Source: Methanobacteriota archaeon (lineage in GTDB: Archaea > Halobacteriota > Methanomicrobia > Methanomicrobiales > Methanospirillaceae). Taken from it: a stretch of DNA of 64,000 nucleotides. The stretch lies in assembly GCA_029547145.1 (NCBI GenBank), contig JAKPPV010000024.1:144639-208638 (forward strand), in the 5' to 3' direction. The notes below the pieces were generated by a model that searched no databases, was not told where the DNA came from, and saw only the letters and a program-made list of their open reading frames with translations. This document shows positions 1 through 8,132 of the stretch, piece by piece. Made by a program: the position numbers and the translations under genes. Numbering within the stretch: the stretch's first letter is position 1; every line of letters starts with the position of its first letter.

Positions 1-179
1 AGTGCGGAGCCGATCGCGCGGTCCGGAACGGCGAGGACGACCAGCCCGGCGAGGCCCCCGACGACATACCCGGAGAGCGGATAGAGGTACGAACGGCGGG
101 CGAATTGGTCGAAGTCCACCGATCGGCCGAGAGGCAGGACCGTGCAGAACTGGAGGAGCGCGAGGATCGACCGGATCAT
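1..179 (-). CDS. cobS: Adenosylcobinamide-GDP ribazoletransferase (cobalamin synthase), N-terminal part
   Basis: Only the first 59 or so residues are present; the gene runs off the left edge. CobS is a membrane enzyme that joins adenosylcobinamide-GDP to alpha-ribazole (or its phosphate) in the last steps of cobamide assembly. The translation opens MIRSILALLQFCTVLPLG and continues with an FDQFARRSYLYPLSGYVVGG segment, matching the conserved CobS start (a hydrophobic helix, a TxLP-like motif, then an F..ARR..Y.PL.G stretch). The ATG overlaps the TGA of the upstream gene cobZ (ATGA), so the two are translationally coupled. Finding cobZ and cobT-like genes next door supports the call. Confidence 0.88.
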   Translation of the reverse strand, partial: MIRSILALLQFCTVLPLGRSVDFDQFARRSYLYPLSGYVVGGLAGLVVLAVPDRAIGSA

Positions 180-616
180 CCCTCGACCTGCTCACTGTAC
201 AGCCGCGAGGTGCAGCCGGCGATCAGGCCAGCGACCGCGTCGTCCAGGAACGGCCCGAGAGTCCCCAGGATTCCCGGCTTCTTCTGATCATACCGCGTGA
301 ACTCGAAACGGGCGTACGTCCCTGCGATCACCTCGGCGATCGCCATCCCGATGATCTCGTCGGCGAGGAGGAAGACCGGGTCGTTCCCGAGCTCGGATCC
401 TTTCCGACGTTCCACCAGCTCCTCCTCGAGGAGGACGGCACCGATCAGCAGGGCGGCGACGTTCGGGTCACGAAGGTGTCGCGCGAGGAGCGAATCAAGC
501 CGTTCCGCCGCCTTCGCCGAAGAGAGGCCGTGCGGGACGTAGAGCGCCATCCCTGCCTCGACGAGTGCCTCCCTGGTGATTCCCTTCCTGGCCAGCCGTT
601 CCTCGATCTCGAACAT
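176..616 (-). CDS. cobZ: Alpha-ribazole phosphatase, archaeal CobZ type
   Basis: A 146-residue protein of the PgpA-like fold used by methanogens as CobZ, which removes phosphate from alpha-ribazole-5'-phosphate or from the cobamide phosphate. Visible family features are an N-terminal helical part, LVERRKGSELGNDPVFLLADE in the middle, and a C-terminal KKPGILGTLGPFLDDAVAG segment with the conserved Asp pair. The reading frame stays open far upstream, but the ATG at 616 gives the expected MFEIEERLARKGIT start and lies about 30 bases from a TATA-like CTATTTTTCC on the minus strand. It overlaps cobS by four bases. Fold and context suggest CobZ rather than a lipid phosphatase. Confidence 0.85.
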   Translation of the reverse strand: MFEIEERLARKGITREALVEAGMALYVPHGLSSAKAAERLDSLLARHLRDPNVAALLIGAVLLEEELVERRKGSELGNDPVFLLADEIIGMAIAEVIAGTYARFEFTRYDQKKPGILGTLGPFLDDAVAGLIAGCTSRLYSEQVEG

Positions 617-627
617 GGTACCGGATC

Positions 628-652
628 GTTTAACGCGGTAGCGGAAAAATAG
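628..652. promoter_or_regulatory. Divergent cobZ/cobT promoter region
   Basis: Only 43 bases separate the two start codons. CGTTTAACG (628-636) lies about 29 bases before the cobT-like ATG on the plus strand. CTATTTTTCC, read on the minus strand (643-652), lies about 30 bases before the cobZ ATG. Both spacings suit leaderless archaeal transcripts, and the two polymerases would compete for this segment. The box assignments are by eye. Confidence 0.45.
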
Positions 653-659
653 AGATCCC

Positions 660-1670
660 ATGCCGTTCCTCTCGGAGACGCCGTCGATCCGCTGCAGTCG
701 CCCGCTCTTTGCGGCGATCCTTGCGAACACGCTCCTCTCGACCGTCCCGGGGATCTCGGGGGCGGGCCCCTCCCCCGAGAAGACGCTTCTCACGCCGAAC
801 CTGGACGCGGAGCTGGTGACCAGCGGGACAATCTGGAGCCGGCCCGCCCGCCCCGACACCCCGACGGGTTGCCCGACACCCGCCTCCATCACGCGCGCGG
901 CGACCCAGCTGGCGGGACAGGTCCCCCTCCTGATCGACGCGGGCCTTGCCGAACCGCCCGCCGTCCCCTGCATCGACCTTCATGCCTCACCGGGGGGGGA
1001 CCCCCGTCTCGGGACGGCGGTCCCCGACGCCGCCCGGCTGATCGAGGGAGGGCGGATGATCGGCCGGTTCCTCTCGGGGATCTCGGACCTCCTCGTCCTC
1101 GGCGAATGCGTCCCCGGTGGGACGACGACCGCGCTCTGCGTCCTGCGTGCGCTGGGTTATCCGGCCCGGGTCTCGAGCAGCTTCGTCGTGAACCCGACGG
1201 GCCGGAAAGAGGAGGTTGTCCGGACCGTCCTGGAACGGATGGGCACCCCCGGACTGCTCGACCCGGTCGCCGTCCTGCGCGAAACGGGGGATCCCATGAT
1301 GCCGGTCGCCGTCGGGATCGCCCAGTCCTATCAGGGGACCCTCCTGCTCGCCGGCGGGACCCAGTATCTCGCCGTTGCAGCGGTGCTCCGGGCCCTCGGA
1401 GACGCACCCCCCTCCCTGGTGACGACGACCTACGTCCGCGACGACCCCACTGCCAACTTTGCCGAGATCGCCGGCCTGATCGGGGTCCGGCCCCTCTACG
1501 TCGACCCGGGATTCGGCGACCTCGGGCATGCCGGTCTGGCACGGTACTGCATCGGTGAGGTGAAGGAGGGGATGGGCGCGGGAGGTGCCCTCGCCCTCGC
1601 CCTGCTCCTCGGGCATTCCCCCGATGAGATCAGGGCCCACGTACTGGCGACGGTCAGGAGCTACAGCTGA
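660..1670 (+). CDS. cobT: Archaeal NaMN:dimethylbenzimidazole phosphoribosyltransferase-like protein (CobT family)
   Basis: A 336-residue protein resembling the archaeal branch of the nicotinate-nucleotide:base phosphoribosyltransferases, which activate the lower-ligand base of cobamides. Recognisable segments are an early VPGISGAGPSPE motif, LLVLGECVPGGTTTALCVL near residue 150, ARVSSSFVVNP soon after, LLAGGTQYLAVAAVLRALG in the middle, and a glycine-rich C-terminal region. Length fits the family. It is divergent from cobZ-cobS, whose products use alpha-ribazole phosphate, the product made with this family. The exact base used cannot be told from sequence. Confidence 0.82.
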   Translation: MPFLSETPSIRCSRPLFAAILANTLLSTVPGISGAGPSPEKTLLTPNLDAELVTSGTIWSRPARPDTPTGCPTPASITRAATQLAGQVPLLIDAGLAEPPAVPCIDLHASPGGDPRLGTAVPDAARLIEGGRMIGRFLSGISDLLVLGECVPGGTTTALCVLRALGYPARVSSSFVVNPTGRKEEVVRTVLERMGTPGLLDPVAVLRETGDPMMPVAVGIAQSYQGTLLLAGGTQYLAVAAVLRALGDAPPSLVTTTYVRDDPTANFAEIAGLIGVRPLYVDPGFGDLGHAGLARYCIGEVKEGMGAGGALALALLLGHSPDEIRAHVLATVRSYS

Positions 1671-1706
1671 AAAGGCTATCATCGTGCAGCGCGAACCAGC
1701 TCCGCA

Positions 1707-2267
1707 ATGCGACCCATCTTCGTGGTCAACAACTTCGGGCAGTTCAACCATCTGATCCTCCGGATGCTCCGGGATCTCGGGATCGAGGCCAGAATGGTCC
1801 CGAACACAACGCCGCCCGAGGAGGTCGCCGGGGGATGCCGCGGGGTGATCCTCGGCGGAGGGCCCGCAATCGAACGGACGGGTTGCTGCGCCGAGTACCT
1901 GGATCTGGATCTCCCGGTCCTCGGCATCTGTCTCGGCCTTCACGTGATCGCCCGACGTTTCGGTGGAGTCGTCTCACCCGGCAGGATGGGAGGGTACGGC
2001 GCGGTCGACGTGGATATACACGATCACGACAGGATTCTCGCAGGCTACCCCGGGCAGATCCGGGTCTGGGCATCGCACCAGGACGAGGTCTCTGTCGTCC
2101 CCTCCGGGTTCGATCTCCTCGCTGTCTCCGGTATCTGCCCGGCGGAGGCGATCGCCCACCGGGACCGGCCGATCTTCGGTATCCAGTGGCACCCCGAGGT
2201 GAGTCATACGGTCGACGGGCAGCGGGTCTACCTGAACTTCGACCGGATCTGCCGAAAAGAGGCCTGA
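1707..2267 (+). CDS. guaAA: GMP synthase glutaminase subunit A
   Basis: Class I glutamine amidotransferase of 186 residues that supplies ammonia to a separate GMP synthase ATP-pyrophosphatase subunit (GuaAB), the split arrangement common in archaea. The nucleophile lies in GICLGLHVI (Cys75), and the His-Glu pair lies in QWHPEV (His162, Glu164), completing the triad. The N-terminal IFVVNNFGQFNHLI is typical of archaeal GuaAA. The partner subunit is not in the window. It sits 36 bases after the cobT-like gene and three bases before the next start, so it may head a short operon. Confidence 0.95.
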   Translation: MRPIFVVNNFGQFNHLILRMLRDLGIEARMVPNTTPPEEVAGGCRGVILGGGPAIERTGCCAEYLDLDLPVLGICLGLHVIARRFGGVVSPGRMGGYGAVDVDIHDHDRILAGYPGQIRVWASHQDEVSVVPSGFDLLAVSGICPAEAIAHRDRPIFGIQWHPEVSHTVDGQRVYLNFDRICRKEA

Positions 2268-2270
2268 GTA

Positions 2271-2816
2271 GTGGAAACGACGCCGCTCCGCGCTCTCGCG
2301 GACAGGGTGCTCGCCATCGGTTTCCGGTGCTCCCGTTGCGGGGACTGCTGTCGTGGGACGGGGACCGATGGCTCGCTGGTCCTCCTGGGCCGGGAGGAGG
2401 TGGAGCGTCTCACCCGCAGACTCGGGCTCCCGCTCGAGGAGGTGGCCGAACCGTACCCCGACGTGGTGGAGTTCCGTGGGGCCCGTTGCCGTCTCGGGTG
2501 GGCACTCCGCCGCACGGGAGAGGGTGCGTGCCGGTTCTACGACGAAGTCGGCGGTTGTTCGGTCTACGAAGACCGCCCGCATCTGTGCAGGACATACCCG
2601 TTCATGCTGGATGGTGATCGGCTCATCGTCTCGGAATGCCCCGGAATCGGTGGTCCGCTCGACGACGTAGAGGCCCTCGCGATCGCGTCTGATCTGATCC
2701 TGCGCCGGGGAGCGGAGGAGGAGGACGCCCGGGCGATCCGGGAGCGTCTCGCATCGACGGAACTCCGCCCGGGCGAAGACGTCCTGATCGACAGCAGGGG
2801 TGTATACCGTCTATGA
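2271..2816 (+). CDS. YkgJ-type cysteine cluster protein
   Basis: 181 residues with a GTG start three bases after the guaAA stop. The family mark is CSRCGDCC at residues 20-27, followed by CRFYDEVGGCSVYEDRPHLC with further cysteines. Such CxxCxxCC proteins are thought to bind a metal ion or Fe-S cluster, but the function is not established. The stop overlaps the next start (ATGA), so it is probably co-translated with the TraB-family protein. Confidence 0.8.
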   Translation: METTPLRALADRVLAIGFRCSRCGDCCRGTGTDGSLVLLGREEVERLTRRLGLPLEEVAEPYPDVVEFRGARCRLGWALRRTGEGACRFYDEVGGCSVYEDRPHLCRTYPFMLDGDRLIVSECPGIGGPLDDVEALAIASDLILRRGAEEEDARAIRERLASTELRPGEDVLIDSRGVYRL

Positions 2817-4015
2817 GTGAGATCAGGCTCGTGGGAACGGCACACGTCTCGTCCGAATCCGTGGACGAGGTGCGTCGCGAGATCGTCTCGTTCGACCCCG
2901 ACATCGTCGCCGTCGAACTGGATCCTCCCCGGTACCAGACCCTGAAATACGGTGCCGAGGAGCCCGAGATCGGGGAGCTGTTGAAGAGCGGGAACTTCAC
3001 CCAGCTCCTGGTGCAGTGGGCCCTCGGGTACGTCCAGCGACAGATCGGTATGGATGTCGGGGTGGAACCGGGCGCAGAGATGAAAGCGGCCTGCGAAGCG
3101 GCGGAGGAACGCGGGATTCGCATCGCCCTCGTCGACCGTGACATTCGTGTCACGCTCCAGCGGTTCTGGTCGTCGATGACCCTCCTCGAAAAGCTCCGGA
3201 TGGGGGGTGCCCTCCTCTTCTCCGTCTTCCAGATCGGTCGAGGTGGAGGCGGTGAGATCGACATCGAGTCGCTCAAGCAGCAGGACGTGATCGACGCGGC
3301 TCTCGAGGAGTTCAGACGTTTCGCGCCGAACGGGGCCAGGGCCCTGATCGAAGAGCGCGACGCATATCTCGCACATCAGATCCTCGGGCTTGTGAGGACC
3401 AACGAACGGGTGCTCGCCGTCGTCGGCGCCGGGCACGTGGCGGGCATCCGCCGCTACATCGAGGATCCCTCGGCGCTACCCCCGATCGAGGATCTCGTGC
3501 GGACCGTGAAGCCCTTCCCGTGGCTCCGCGTGATCGAGGTGGCGGTCACTGCCATCTTTATCGGAATCCTGGTGCTGATCGCGTTCTCCGGCGTGGGTGT
3601 GGATCTCCTCGTCTGGGCCCTCCTCTACTGGGTACTGCTCCACGGTGTGCTGACCGCTGTCTTCACCCTGGTCGCCGGTGGTCATCCACTCTCGGCCCTG
3701 ACCGGTTTTGCGGTCTCCTGGCTGACCGCGATCCACCCCCTGATCGCGGCGGGCTGGTTCTCCGCGATCGTGGAGGCGAAGATCCGCAGGCCTCGCAAGG
3801 GTGACCTCAAACGCCTCCTCGAGGCGTCCGATCTCTCAGATCTCCGTAAAAACCCGCTCTTCCGCGTTGTCTTCGTCGCGGCGCTTGCGAATGTCGGTTC
3901 GACACTCGGAACGGTCGCCTACTTCGCCCTCCTCTTCCCGGCGCTCGGGATCGATCCGACAGTCCTGATATCGCAGGGGGCGGCGAACATCTGGTCGATC
4001 CTCACCGGCGCTTAA
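2813..4015 (+). CDS. TraB/GumN-family membrane protein
   Basis: 400 residues. The N-terminal half carries the TraB family marks: GTAHVS near residue 8, an FDPDIVAVELDPPR segment, and VVGAGHVAGI around residue 205. The GTAH and GH motifs are the proposed catalytic positions of the TIKI/TraB metalloprotease fold. The C-terminal half (about residues 235-395) has several membrane helices, for example VIEVAVTAIFIGILVLIAF and ANVGSTLGTVAYFALLFPAL. Homologues occur in many euryarchaea with unknown substrate; the bacterial namesake acts on pheromone peptides. It overlaps the preceding cysteine-cluster gene by four bases. Confidence 0.85.
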   Translation: MSEIRLVGTAHVSSESVDEVRREIVSFDPDIVAVELDPPRYQTLKYGAEEPEIGELLKSGNFTQLLVQWALGYVQRQIGMDVGVEPGAEMKAACEAAEERGIRIALVDRDIRVTLQRFWSSMTLLEKLRMGGALLFSVFQIGRGGGGEIDIESLKQQDVIDAALEEFRRFAPNGARALIEERDAYLAHQILGLVRTNERVLAVVGAGHVAGIRRYIEDPSALPPIEDLVRTVKPFPWLRVIEVAVTAIFIGILVLIAFSGVGVDLLVWALLYWVLLHGVLTAVFTLVAGGHPLSALTGFAVSWLTAIHPLIAAGWFSAIVEAKIRRPRKGDLKRLLEASDLSDLRKNPLFRVVFVAALANVGSTLGTVAYFALLFPALGIDPTVLISQGAANIWSILTGA

Positions 4016-4151
4016 AACGGCACCCACAACGGTATGGGTTGTCTGTCTCGTCTTCGGACCGGTAAAAGATGGATGACAACGGGAATGAGTACCAGAAAAG
4101 GCGGATCTCATTCAAGGAGCCGGCGAACGAGGGCCGGGACCCCCGTCTGGT

Positions 4152-5711
4152 TCAGAGCCGGGTGAGGTTATAGCGGTTGTTGGTACCGGACTCGTTCAGG
4201 ATCGGGAGTGAACCATCAGCAGCGATCTCGAAATGGGAGTTTCTGACCGGCTTCTCGTAGTCGGGGTTCCCGTAGTACCACCCGAGGATGGACTGGTACC
4301 CATCCTTTCCGGAGACGTTTCTCTGCGTGAACCCGGAGAGGACCAGGCGATCGGCCCATGCGGCCCAGAGCCCCCACTCCAGGTTGTCGTTCGTCGCGCA
4401 GTCAGTGAGTGTGACGCCCCGGGAGTCCTTCACAATCTTGAACCCGTAGGTCGAACCGGTATCGGTGCACCGGTCAAAGGTCACGTTCCTGCCGCCATGA
4501 ACGAAGAACCCGGCGTTCTTGTTCCTCTCCGAGGTGCAGTTCACGATGACGGCGTTGTTGTGGACATAATACCCCGAGGAGAAGGTATCGGAGTACGGAT
4601 AGGGTTTTATGTTTCTCTGCCCGTTTCCGATGCTGACACAGTCCTCCATCCGGATATCCTGTGCGATGGTCTTCGGTGTCACGTGCCCCCCGGGTTCGAA
4701 GTGGAACCCGGACTCCCAGTTGTCCTCGGCCCGGCACCGGAGGACGGTGAGGCCGTACAGGTCGTTGGTCTCGTGGAGGTCGAAACCCGTCGCCCAGACA
4801 GCCCTTGAGTCCCCGTTTCCGCACCGGAGCGCGGTGCAGTCGATGAAGCGGAGATCGCGCGTCTCTTTTGGCGAACCCTGGCCGTTCACGTTGAACCCGT
4901 GAATACCGCAGTCGACCGCCGTGCAGTTCCGGAACTCGATATCCTCGAGCACCGAATCCTTGGCAAAGACGAAGAAGGCGCCGTTCGCCTCCACCCTCCC
5001 CGACTGCATGGTCGTGATCGTGATCCCCTCCACCTTGATGTGGCTCGCCCGGACCAGGATGAAGCCGCGCCCCGTGATCCGGAAGTCCCTGAGCGTGACA
5101 CCATCCCTGAGCAGTTCGATCGGCTTGTAGTATCCCTGGACATCGAGCGTGGTCCTCCGGGGATCGAGCCCCTGCAGGGTGACGCCGCCGGGCGGGTTGA
5201 GCCGATCGGTACAGTGGAAGGTGCCGTCGAGGAGGACGACGGTCCCGCCATCCGCTCCCGCCATCGAGAGGGCCTGCTGGATCTCAACCTGGTCATCGGT
5301 GCCGTCGCAGACGAACCGTGCAGACTGTCGGGCGGGATCGGTACTGTCTGCTGCCGAGACGAGGATCGCATTCAGGGGGTACCCGGTGGTCGGCGTTGGG
5401 GTGGTGCTGTTCGCCAAGGTCGATTCCCCATCCCTGGACCCGTCGTGCAGGAAGAGTGCCAGCGCCATCGCCGCACAGACGAGCAGTGCGATACCGACGA
5501 CGGCGAGCACCCTCAGATCAGGTGACCGGCGGGGAAGCGGTGCGTGCACCGGTACGGTCGGTCCCTCGTCTAACGCGTCCCCTTCGCCAACCCGGGGAGG
5601 GGCGTGCTCGTTGAATCCAATAGATTCCTGCTGCTGCGGCTCTTCCGCCATCATGATTCCGATTGCTGCTGGTTCGGTTCGACCGGGATCCCTCCGTACC
5701 GGCGGGCGCAT
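4152..5711 (-). CDS. Membrane-anchored surface beta-helix protein
   Basis: Up to 519 residues. One hydrophobic helix (VLAVVGIALLVCAAMALALFL, near residue 70) follows a cytoplasmic Pro-rich N-terminus. Next come a Thr-Pro linker and a long domain of short repeated strands rich in D.R..DC, LRDFRITGRG and FIDCTALRCGNG patterns. This is the parallel right-handed beta-helix pattern of NosD and pectate-lyase-like proteins, here facing outside. It could bind or process surface polysaccharide; no catalytic set is certain. The true start may be the Met-Met pair at about 5654, because a TTATTA box lies only about 20 bases upstream of 5711. Confidence 0.75.
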   Translation of the reverse strand: MRPPVRRDPGRTEPAAIGIMMAEEPQQQESIGFNEHAPPRVGEGDALDEGPTVPVHAPLPRRSPDLRVLAVVGIALLVCAAMALALFLHDGSRDGESTLANSTTPTPTTGYPLNAILVSAADSTDPARQSARFVCDGTDDQVEIQQALSMAGADGGTVVLLDGTFHCTDRLNPPGGVTLQGLDPRRTTLDVQGYYKPIELLRDGVTLRDFRITGRGFILVRASHIKVEGITITTMQSGRVEANGAFFVFAKDSVLEDIEFRNCTAVDCGIHGFNVNGQGSPKETRDLRFIDCTALRCGNGDSRAVWATGFDLHETNDLYGLTVLRCRAEDNWESGFHFEPGGHVTPKTIAQDIRMEDCVSIGNGQRNIKPYPYSDTFSSGYYVHNNAVIVNCTSERNKNAGFFVHGGRNVTFDRCTDTGSTYGFKIVKDSRGVTLTDCATNDNLEWGLWAAWADRLVLSGFTQRNVSGKDGYQSILGWYYGNPDYEKPVRNSHFEIAADGSLPILNESGTNNRYNLTRL

Positions 5712-5787
5712 AGTACTCAGGCCCGAATAGTAATAACATCGCCCGTGGAGGACTCTGTCGGATGGGTATGGAAGGGGTCGGGGAAAT

Positions 5788-5797
5788 GTATATTTGT
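5788..5797 (+). promoter_or_regulatory. TATA box of the Sm-like gene
   Basis: TGTATATTTG lies 24-33 bases before the ATG at 5821, preceded by a purine stretch (GGGGAAA) that could be the BRE. It predicts a very short or absent leader. Confidence 0.6.
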
Positions 5798-5820
5798 GAT
5801 CCCTTCGATAACGCTACAGA

Positions 5821-6054
5821 ATGGTGAACGGGATCGTCTTGCCCATTAAAAAGGTCTTCTCACTCGTGGACTCGCGGGTGGTCGTCGAGATCAAGGATGA
5901 GGGACGCCAGCTCCAGGGTCGTCTCGTGGCCGTGGACGAATACCTCAACATCCACATGGACGAGACCGTGGAACTGAACCGCGGTGCACGCAGAAACCTC
6001 GGCACCGTTGTGATCCGGGGTAACAACATTCTCACCATCGCCCCGATGGCCTGA
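5821..6054 (+). CDS. Sm-like archaeal protein (LSm)
   Basis: 77-residue Sm-fold protein expected to form a heptameric ring that binds U-rich RNA. The Sm1 motif covers the region from VFSLVDSRVVVEIKDEGRQ through LVAVDEYLNIHMDETVEL, and the Sm2 motif is LGTVVIRGNNILTIAPM, with the characteristic I/V-R-G-N. Length and motifs are canonical. The following winged-helix gene starts five bases after its stop, so the two are likely co-transcribed. Confidence 0.95.
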   Translation: MVNGIVLPIKKVFSLVDSRVVVEIKDEGRQLQGRLVAVDEYLNIHMDETVELNRGARRNLGTVVIRGNNILTIAPMA

Positions 6055-6058
6055 ATCC

Positions 6059-6433
6059 ATGACGGCGGAGACCGAGGAGGACGCGCTCGAGGTGATCCGC
6101 TCCCACCCGAAAGGGGTGCTCCAGAGCGAGCTCTGGAAGGAGCTCGGGGTCGATAGCCGCAAGTGTTCGCGTCTCGTCAGAAAACTCCTCGACGACGGGC
6201 GTGTCGAGCGGATCGAATACCGGCGGGACGGAATCAAGACCTTCGTGATCCGGGCGGTTCAGTTGCCGCCGGACCCGAACCTGCTCCTCGCCGGCACGGA
6301 ACTGATCCCCTGTATCGCCTGTGAGCTGGAGTGTGTGGTCGAGGAATGCCCCCACCTGATGGACTGGATGTACACGCTCGCGATCGAGGAGTTCGAAGAG
6401 GTACCGCCTGACGAAGAAGGAAACCGGGTATAA
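6059..6433 (+). CDS. Winged-helix protein with a C-terminal cysteine cluster
   Basis: 124 residues. Residues about 5-65 form a winged helix of the type EVIRSHPKGVLQSELWKELG followed by SRKCSRLVRKLLDDGRVERI, as in Lrp/MarR-like regulators. The C-terminal part holds CIACELECVVEECPHL, four cysteines that could bind zinc or an Fe-S cluster and make the protein a sensor. The acidic tail is probably disordered. It directly follows the Sm-like gene, so a role in RNA metabolism or its control is possible. The specific function is not recognised. Confidence 0.8.
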   Translation: MTAETEEDALEVIRSHPKGVLQSELWKELGVDSRKCSRLVRKLLDDGRVERIEYRRDGIKTFVIRAVQLPPDPNLLLAGTELIPCIACELECVVEECPHLMDWMYTLAIEEFEEVPPDEEGNRV

Positions 6434-6869
6434 CGGCATCCGGTGCGTATCCGTCCCCCTCCAGTGATCGATCCGGGGAAGAGTCCTGGTATCCCGTGGG
6501 ATTCCAATCCCTCCGTCTTCGCGGTCCCATCGATCCGCCTCATGATCGTCTGATCGTCCGGTCTCCCGGGTGCCCGGTCGTCGAGGATCCCCGGGTATAG
6601 GAGAGTGCGGGGGAGAATCATCTCTCGCGTTTGCATGTATATAGAAAAAGGAGCGGAGCAGGTACCGAGGTGAGGGTCGATACTTCGGGACCGGGTTCCG
6701 GCAACAGATCACCCGGGATGCAGATCTCTGATGCTGGTTCTGGTCGTGCAAAAAAAAGCGACATCAGTTCGTATTTCTCCCTACAGCGAACTCCACCACC
6801 TCACATCCGGAGGTGCGTACCCGTTCCCTGCTTGCATCTCAATGTATAAGTAGCAGAACGGATTCAGAG
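6434..6869. other. Intergenic stretch with two TATA-like elements
   Basis: No convincing gene. TGTATATAG at about 6635 could drive a short transcript, and an A-run (GCAAAAAAAAGC, near 6749) would be a T-run on the minus strand. The second element, at 6843-6850, belongs to the downstream surface-protein gene. Confidence 0.4.
6843..6850 (+). promoter_or_regulatory. TATA box of the surface protein/ABC transporter operon
   Basis: TGTATAAG is centred about 24 bases before the ATG at 6870, the spacing expected for a leaderless archaeal transcript. Confidence 0.55.
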
Positions 6870-8132
6870 ATGTTTACGATGCACAGGGATGCCTTCTTTT
6901 CCCTTCCGACGATTGCTCTGTCCTGCCTCATCCTCGTGTTCTTCATGCCGGTGCAGGCAACAGCAGCGGACTCTTCGGTGATCGTGGCGGATTACTCCAT
7001 CACCCCCGCCGTCCTTCAACCGGGTGACCTCGGGACGATAACGGCGACCATCCGGAACACCGCCTCCACGGCGAGCCTGATCAGGAAGGAGAACCAGGTG
7101 GGTTCCGGAGGTTCCCTTGAAAGCACGAGGAGCACCGATATCGCCGTCGAGATCGAGAACGTCCGGCTCGGTGGCGACGGGGTCGAGGTGATCTCCGGGG
7201 AGAACCGGCGCATCGGGGCGATCGGCCCCGGGGAGTCCGTTCCGGTCACCTTTCTCGTTCGCGCACCACCCAATGACGGAATCTATTTTCCCATCCTCTG
7301 GATCGATGTGACGGATGGACGGAGTATCCGCAAGCCGATCCCGGTGAACGTCAACACCCAGATCGCCCTGCTCAGGCGACCGGGTCTCACGGTGACCAAG
7401 ATCCTGCCCGACGGTGTCAATCCCGGTGAGGATGTCCCGGTGTCGGTGGAGATCAGGAACGACGGTCTCTCCCGGGCCGACCAGGTCACGGTCACGGTCA
7501 ACTCCTCGTCCCGGTCGATCGTACCGAAGACACCGGGGACGTACCATCTCGGAACCCTGCTCCGGTCCCAGAACGCGACCCTGAAGATGGTCTTCTCCAC
7601 CGACAGGCAGGCATCTCTCGGTCTCAATCCGCTCCTGCTCACGGTCTCCTATGCGAACGCCGACGGTACGGTCACCTCCCAGTCCGAGACACTCGGCATC
7701 CGGATGAAGGGAAGGGCCGATCTCGGGATCGCCTCCCTCTCGACCGAGCCCGCACGGATACGACCCGGTGACCCGCTCTCGCTCGTGGTCCGGATCGAGA
7801 ACAGCGGGACAGACACGGCCAACTCCGTGAAGGCGAGCATCGACCTCCCGTTCGCAGGGAGCACCGAGGCGTTCGTCGGGAGGATCGAACCGAACAACGA
7901 TGCCCCTGCCGTCTACACCCTCCTGGCCGGAGATCCCGGTACCTACACCTATAACCTGACCGTGCAGTACGAAGATGACTACGGCGTCCACACACACGAG
8001 GACACGCTCCGCCTCACCGTGCTCTCCGGAGGTTCCAACGGGCTCGTTCTCATCGTGCTGTGCATCCTGTTCGTTGCCGCCGGTGCGTTCTGGTACTTCA
8101 GGATGAAGCGAAAGGTCCCATCCGATGCTTGA
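6870..8132 (+). CDS. Secreted CARDB/COG1361-like surface protein
   Basis: 420 residues from the ATG at 6870 (an ATG at 6879 is equally possible). There is a signal peptide (LPTIALSCLILVFFMPVQATAA), then about three Ig-like repeats that each begin with a phrase like ITPAVLQPGDLGTITATIRN, LPDGVNPGEDVPVSVEIRND or TEPARIRPGDPLSLVVRIEN. This is the COG1361/CARDB pattern. A C-terminal membrane helix (GLVLIVLCILFVAAGAFWYF) and a basic tail anchor it. Its stop overlaps the permease start, so it is probably the extracellular partner of the ABC transporter that follows. Confidence 0.82.
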   Translation: MFTMHRDAFFSLPTIALSCLILVFFMPVQATAADSSVIVADYSITPAVLQPGDLGTITATIRNTASTASLIRKENQVGSGGSLESTRSTDIAVEIENVRLGGDGVEVISGENRRIGAIGPGESVPVTFLVRAPPNDGIYFPILWIDVTDGRSIRKPIPVNVNTQIALLRRPGLTVTKILPDGVNPGEDVPVSVEIRNDGLSRADQVTVTVNSSSRSIVPKTPGTYHLGTLLRSQNATLKMVFSTDRQASLGLNPLLLTVSYANADGTVTSQSETLGIRMKGRADLGIASLSTEPARIRPGDPLSLVVRIENSGTDTANSVKASIDLPFAGSTEAFVGRIEPNNDAPAVYTLLAGDPGTYTYNLTVQYEDDYGVHTHEDTLRLTVLSGGSNGLVLIVLCILFVAAGAFWYFRMKRKVPSDA

